Below, in pieces: positions 50,015 through 64,000 of a stretch of DNA of 64,000 bases. Under the pieces are notes generated by a model that ran no database searches, was not told the DNA's origin, and saw only the letters and a list, made by a program, of their open reading frames with translations. Source of the DNA: Thunnus maccoyii (taxonomy: Eukaryota; Chordata; Actinopteri; Scombriformes; Scombridae); assembly GCF_910596095.1 (NCBI RefSeq), contig NC_056533.1, positions 36,740,662 to 36,804,661 on the forward strand. The letters run 5' to 3'. The position numbers and the translations under genes are program-made. Every line of letters starts with the position of its first letter. Position 1 is the stretch's first letter.

Positions 50015-50090
50015 CTGTAAAAACTACTGTAGCAATAACACACTATAAAAGTGCTTCACTACAAGTAAAAGTTCTGTATTCATAATGCAA
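50015..50090 (+). repeat. Family D fragment
   Basis: GTAAAAACTACTGTAGCAAT and TTCACTACAAGTAAAAGTTC are typical words of the family D right half. Confidence 0.45.
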
Positions 50091-50603
50091 ATGTGTCCAA
50101 GCAGCTTTTTAACAGCTTTTTTCTAAAAATGTTTATTGAATTTTGAATTTTCCACACCAGTGCTAATTAATTAATAATTCATAATGACTGAATACATTGT
50201 TGTGTTGATTTTTAAGTCATTGAAAGTGAATTCCACATTAGGAAACAGTGGTCATGTCATTTATACAACCTGAACCAGGAAAGGTGAGTCTGTCCTGATT
50301 GGCTGAAACGGTGGTGTAGTGCAGGGAGTTGTGAACACATTCCTCTAACTGCAGGACCAAAATCATCCTAGCACTATGGGCAAATTATACATTTTCTGAA
50401 TCCTTGCAATCCAGTGAATCTTCAGCTTTTTAAATTATGTGTCTGTGATGTTGGTAGTTGTCACAGTGCCAAAACAAACACCATAATTTAGATGACAATT
50501 GTGGGAAAATGTATGTCTTTGAGACTTTTAATAGCTCAACGGAGCTCTGTTGTGCCAGGCTCTGTTGTGTCCTTTCAAATGATACCAAACATAGTGAGAC
50601 ACA

Positions 50604-51120
50604 GTGGTGGAAGAAGTATTCAGATCCTTTACTTCAGTAAAAGTACCAGAACAGCAATGTAAAAATACTCCATTACAAGTAAATGTCCGGCATGAAAAAA
50701 GTGTTTTTTTATTGGTGTATTTATTTGTTTGTTCTGTGATAAAAGGACTGTTCAAGGACCTTTAATTGTTTGTTGGAGATAAATAAAGGACTTTGATATC
50801 GTATATAGCATGAATTAGTTTATGTTCACATTTTTTATTGGTCATTCAGGAATACAGAGGCGGAGCAAACTGCATTCAAATGCTGAAAATGCTTTGACTG
50901 CAATATATTTTTATTGTGTTATTATAAAAACGCTCAAAGATTTTGATCGTTACATAAAAATAAACGTGTAGATAAATAGAATAAGGCCCATTGAGACTGG
51001 GAATGCTGGTATTGGGAGTAAAAGAAGTTCTCATAATTTCCTGTAGTCCTGCATTCAAGTTTTTACTTAAAAGTGGAGAGTAAAAGAGAGGTGTTATCAG
51101 CACAATGTACTTAAATTTAC
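50604..51120 (+). repeat. Family D interspersed repeat, longest copy
   Basis: It begins CAGTGGTGGAAGAAGTATTC and contains AGATCCTTTACTTCAGTAAA and CTCCATTACAAGTAAATGTC. It runs through degenerate text to CAATGTACTTAAATTTACTT. I recognise this as a very common teleost repeat. It fills much of the sh2d7-rab11a spacer. Confidence 0.7.
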
Positions 51121-51320
51121 TTAACGTCTGTTCAAGGTGGAGCTTTTAATTCTAACTATTTTATATAATGCTGCATAGTTTCATGAATAATAATGCATCA
51201 TATTTAAATTGTTATATTTTGTGAGTAAAATCTGAATCTGCAACATAACCGGTAACATTTATCTGTCAGGTAAATGCAGTGGTACAATGTTTTCCTCTGA
51301 AGTAGAAGTATACAGTTGCA

Positions 51321-51480
51321 TATTTAATTTTAAGTGCTTTATTGGGGCCTTTTGTAAGTTATTTTGGGGGTATAATGAGTTAGAATAGTAACATAATACA
51401 ATCATATCTAAACATCATAATAAATCTATAGCTGTTTAAGGCCCTTTTAGTCGGTTGGGCCCCAGGCAATTTGTCTTATA
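51321..51480 (+). repeat. Family G repeat, forward copy
   Basis: It contains TTATTGGGGCCTTTTGTAAG, AATCTATAGCTGTTTAAGGC and GGGCCCCAGGCAATTTG. The reverse partner is at 20,330-20,480. It ends about 60 bp upstream of the putative rab11a transcript. Confidence 0.5.
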
Positions 51481-51539
51481 CACTTGAATCTCAATAAAGA
51501 CGTGTTGGGCAGTTCCTCTTTTTCACCACTAGATGTCGG

Positions 51540-51701
51540 AGGTCTGTGTGTGCTGCCATCAAGCTGCCACAGAAGAAGAAGAAGAAGAAATTACGGAAGT
51601 ACGGCTTCCAAACAGATTCCCGTTGGAAGAGGAAAATACAGTATCGCCTCCCTGTCATTAAAACTAATTAAATCTTGGGCTAACCATTACTCAAAAAGAC
51701 G
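51540..51701 (+). promoter_or_regulatory. rab11a: rab11a promoter-proximal region and 5' UTR
   Basis: Upstream of the ATG lie an (AAG)n tract (51,570-51,589) and TTACGGAAGTACGG, which contains a CCGGAAGT-like ETS motif typical of housekeeping promoters. No TATA box is seen. CpGs are frequent from here to about 52,130 in intron 1. The transcription start is probably within about 150 bp of the ATG, but this is inference. Confidence 0.5.
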
Positions 51702-60511
<8,810 letters not shown>

Positions 60512-61440
60512 CCCAGTCCTGGATCTGCTGCTATCCCTCCTCCTCCTCCTCCTCCTCCCTGTCTCCCCCTCCTCTCTCTCTCCACAGTCCTGCCTCCCTC
60601 CCTCCCTCCTCCTCCTCCTCCTCCTCCTCCTCTACCCAGCTCCCAGCTGCCTGACTCACCACTCACCCTCCTTCTTCCTCCCCCTCCTCAGAAAATAGAC
60701 TGCCTCGGTGTACTGCGTGGAGTGGGAGGGACGAGCCACAGCTTCAAGGCTGTGACCCGAACTCTGCACCTACCTGTACCTGCCTCCCCCCCCACCCAGC
60801 CCCCTCCTCCTCCTGCTCCTCCTCCTCCTCCTCCTCCCCTCCCTACCCCAGGTAAATAAACCCCGTTATAAGAAGTCACCGCGTGGGGTGGCCCCCCAAG
60901 CAGAGCCCCTCTGTCTTTAGGCTACTGCAGGACAGCAGGCAGCAGGCATTTCATATCACTTTAGATTTCATTACTGTAGATGCGCTGACATGTCACAAAA
61001 ATGTCTTAATATATGAATGTGATTTGTTTTCTTCTTCTTCTCTTTTTTTTTCTTCATACTTTGTGCTCCTGTTGATTTCTCACTTTTTTATGATCTTTCT
61101 CTGTATTGTATCATATATCTACTATTAGGTATATATGAATTTAAAGCACATCAAAGTTGCTCTGAAGTGTATTCCTCTATACAAGCTGTCTGTCATTTTT
61201 AGGCTTCCCCCCCCTCCCTCCTCCTCCTCCTCCTCTTCCTCCTCCTCCTCCTCCTCTTCCTCTCCTCCTCTTTAGTGCAATGTACTGTTTGGAAACCATG
61301 TGGATGTATCGGGCACAGTGTAGACGCGTGTGCTCCGTCGTCGCGGTAGTGTCATGCCATTCTGATCTGATTGCTGTGAATATGACGCTAGTGAAACGTA
61401 GAACCTTTCGCATTTGCAGAGCTTCAGTTTGCGCCGTTGG

Positions 61441-61475
61441 GGGTGTGGGGGGGAGGGGGGGGGGGGGGGGGGAGG
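61441..61475 (+). repeat. rab11a: Poly-G tract in the rab11a 3' UTR
   Basis: GGGTGTGGGGGGGAGGG is followed by about 20 consecutive G. It could form a G-quadruplex in RNA or DNA. Nearby TCC-rich tracts are complementary in part. Run length in an assembly at such a site is often unreliable. Confidence 0.9.
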
Positions 61476-63004
61476 AGAAAAAAAAGGGCCAGGTGTGAGC
61501 TAGCATTAGCATGTAGCGCGCAGCCTCGTGAAGTTGTTGTCGCCGTGTTTACAGCAGGCGGCGGGTTCGGGGGGGGGGCAGCTTTTCTGCATGTTTTTTT
61601 TTTTTTTTTTTAAAAGATGGAACTCTGCTGCGCTGCATGTTTTTATCAGGCGAGAGAGACTCGATCTGGACTCTATACGGAACACTATCATTGCCTCCAA
61701 GGGGTGTGTGTGTTATATATATATATTTTTTTTTTTTATAAAGGCTGTCATCATGAAAGCTGAACACGACTCCCGCACGTTCGGATTTTCACATCGCGCT
61801 ACTTTTAAAGTCTCGGCGCGGCGTCACGCAGAGACGCTGACGCTCATGCTGAGAAGGATGTTCAGATTGAAGTTCAGCGTTAATCCATCGGGCTTTTCCC
61901 CCCGCTCCAACATTAGGAACACAGTATGCATTCATTATTATAAACATATTTGACTACAACTATGCAGAAACTAGTACATGGCTGTTTGGATTTTTTTTTT
62001 TTTTCCTCTTAGTGCACTTCTTATAGCAAATGAAGGAATTTAAAAAAAAACAGCAAAGGTAACTGAGGTAGTATTCTCATGTGACATTTCTATGATACTC
62101 AATAATATTATAATCAGAAAAAATTATGCTTTGCATGTAACCACAGAACCGTAGTTAAGACGCACTGAGAAAGTAAGAAAAAGTCTTTCACTCACTAAGT
62201 TAGATTTCATGAGCGTGAAATTGTCAAAAATCTTGCACTGAACCCTCAATAGTTGCTCTAGTAAACATGCTTTCTTGTCTGGGATTAGATTTTTTTTTTT
62301 ACTGCACATGGAGAATCTGGACCTCTTCTGTCATATTTGACTGTTTCAAAAAACCAAAATATATAACGTTCAACACTGCAGAACATACGCCGAGTCTCCA
62401 AAGTCTTTCCTTTAAATCCTCAGTATTCCAACTGGCAGGAATAAAAAGGTTTGACGGCGTGTGTTTTGTTCAGCTTTATTAAAAAAGCCAAACACATTCC
62501 TGCTAACGTCTGGTCACAGTGCCTCCTTCACCGCCTCCCATTCACCCGCTAACAACTTAACCACCATAATCCGCCTCCTCCTCCTTAACCAAACACCCAA
62601 GCTTCGTCGTCTGCCCCCCTTCCCGTCGGGGGAGAAGAGCAGACGTCTGTGTCGTCCCTGTCACATAAAGCCTACGTACACCGAGCTGCCTCTGACTTCA
62701 ACACAATGCATGGCTTTTCTGTACGACCGCAACGTCAACGTCGTATCCCGCCTTACGTAGCTTACATTGTCTCATTACTGTCCATGAAATCTGCCGAGGG
62801 TCAGGCTTGGCTAGCTAGGAACGACGACATGCTTTATTAACAAGCTAATTCTGTGTCCAGTGCAGCGTGTAAACCGGCAGACGCCTCGCTAACAACCTCC
62901 CAGCTAATTAAAAAAAAAACTCCAGAGTGTGTAGTCTGTTGAATTTCCAGGTTATAGTTGTGTCAGTGTGTGACGGTGTTAGCGGACATATACAATGCCT
63001 GAAG

Positions 63005-63064
63005 TTGGTGTGTGTGCGTGTGTGTGTGTGTGTTTGTATGTATGTGTGTGTGTGTGTGTGTGTT
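63005..63064 (+). repeat. rab11a: (TG)n tract in the rab11a 3' UTR
   Basis: TG-rich sequence with GTATG interruptions, in transcript sense, would give a UG-rich RNA element of the kind bound by CELF or TDP-43 proteins. Confidence 0.9.
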
Positions 63065-63509
63065 TAGAGGCAGAGGGTAGATTGGTAGCTCTGGAGTGTG
63101 TGTATGAGCCTGGCTGGCAGTGCCAATGGCGTTTCTTCGAACAGACGGCGCCGCCAGCCGAGCTTCTCCAGACTCACTAGCTGGCAATCCGGACAAGTCG
63201 AAGTGATTCCTTTTTATTCTGAAACTATGATTTCTGATCCTGTTTCATGTACCTCCATTGTTCTGTTTGTTTTTTTTTTTTTTTAAGAAGTGTGTTTTGA
63301 TTTCTTTTTTTTTTTTTTTTTTACATATTTTTATTACAATTCTATAACTGACTGTAATTCCAGTGTAAACGTGTAAGAGTGAAATGATGTCATTTCAATG
63401 AATTTGGAGGGTTAAATGTGAGAGGGGGGTCAAAATGAATGGTTTTATGTTTTGTACAGATTGATAAATTGTACAATTGTGTCTATATCTTAAGTTATCA
63501 GTTCATCTT

Positions 63510-63515
63510 AATAAA
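63510..63515 (+). terminator. rab11a: Polyadenylation signal AATAAA, rab11a
   Basis: This canonical hexamer is followed within about 30 bp by TG/T-rich sequence. It is the last strong signal before the Tc1-like element and the best candidate for the distal 3' end. Confidence 0.65.
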
Positions 63516-63622
63516 GCGCACCAGTCATAAACCTTTATATGAGCTTGTATCTTACTTGTAATGTTGGTGATGTCATGCAGCTGACACATGGTTTATATAA
63601 ACAGTATTTACATATATATATA

Positions 63623-64000
63623 CACACTACCGGTCAAATGTTTTAGAATACCTCAATTTTTATTGAAATTTACAGTTTAATGTCTCAATGTACAAATAAT
63701 TGGAGATAATAAAAGAAATTACGGAATCTTTTTGTTTAATATTCACAGTCGACACCTTTTACAGTGTTTCACTCGCAGGTTTCTTTCACCCTTTTGTCCA
63801 GTTCATCCCAAACCAGCTCGACGTCTGTACTGGTTCCATGATCTGAAGCAGACCGTCTTTTCTTTTCTTCTAAGATAGTTCTGATGTAGATGTAGACCAG
63901 AGGGGGGACTGTGTGGGTCACCAGTCTGCTCTGTGCAAGACACCGACTCTGGATCTAAGCAAAAGAGCCGCAGACCGTCACGCTTCCTCCACCGTGATTT
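63623..64000 (-). mobile_element. Tc1-like transposon, decayed, cut by the window edge
   Basis: The inverted-repeat end CACACTACCGGTCAAATGTT, preceded by TA, is typical of fish Tc1 elements. On the minus strand there are transposase remnants: HGGGSVTVCGSF near 63,960 (the conserved G-G-G-S-V-x-V-W-G block), then VWDELDKRVKETCE ending in a stop near 63,765. An internal stop after GSF and substitutions at conserved positions show it is inactive. The rest lies beyond the window. Confidence 0.85.

Larger units (their letters stand above)
60512..63535 (+). other. rab11a: rab11a 3' UTR with poly(A) signal
   Basis: About 3 kb lies between the stop and the strong AATAAA at 63510-63515. The first 800 bp contain three TCC-rich tracts (60,536-60,640, 60,795-60,840 and 61,205-61,270), then a G run (61,441-61,475), T runs and a (TG)n tract. 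An earlier AATAAA at 60,854-60,859 could give a short isoform. A long UTR is usual for Rab11a. No conserved gene lies within it. Confidence 0.7.

Noticed and set aside
61177..61767. Open frames in the rab11a 3' UTR
   Set aside because: They derive from TCC, poly-G and poly-T tracts (proline, glycine, phenylalanine runs), downstream of a clear stop codon.

Overview
This window looks like nuclear DNA from a teleost fish, most probably a spiny-rayed (percomorph) species. All protein genes are vertebrate and intron-rich. The introns and spacers are packed with fish-type hAT, Tc1/mariner and SINE/LINE fragments, and dinucleotide repeats are abundant. The species call is inference. No bacterial, viral or organellar gene was found.

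Layout. (1) 1-19,090, minus strand: the 5' third of herc1, a giant HECT/RCC1 ubiquitin ligase. I placed one untranslated and 16 coding exons by reading frame and splice sites; the gene runs off the left edge. (2) 19,090-27,500: a repeat-rich spacer with an L1 remnant, several MITEs, a perfect 17-bp hairpin and one unexplained 54-codon open frame. (3) 27,930-about 38,050, minus strand: a complete death-associated protein kinase read as dapk2, 494 codons in 8 coding exons. Its kinase looks like DAPK2 but its tail looks like DAPK3 (ZIPK). Its introns carry a 650-bp interstitial telomeric array and nested transposons. (4) 41,518-48,508, plus strand: sh2d7, an SH2 adaptor of 453 codons in 6 exons. 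(5) 51,702-60,511, plus strand: rab11a, a 215-residue recycling-endosome GTPase in 5 exons, with a 3-kb 3' UTR ending at about 63,530. (6) 63,623-64,000: the end of a decayed Tc1-like transposon.

The genes are a syntenic neighbourhood rather than a pathway. HERC1, DAPK2 and RAB11A lie near one another on human 15q22, whereas human SH2D7 lies further away on 15q25, so its position here suggests local rearrangement. HERC1 and RAB11A both act in membrane traffic, DAPK2 in cytoskeletal and death signalling, and SH2D7 in phosphotyrosine signalling.

I found no undescribed biological system. The points most worth a second look are the hybrid DAPK2/DAPK3 architecture with a GC-AG intron, the telomeric array 78 bp from a splice acceptor, dinucleotide repeats abutting splice donors in two genes, nested mobile elements whose insertion order can be read, and the CpG-rich short open frame. 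Repeat family names (A, B, C and so on) are my own labels. Apart from the named superfamilies they come from comparing copies within this window and from memory of common fish repeats, not from a database search.
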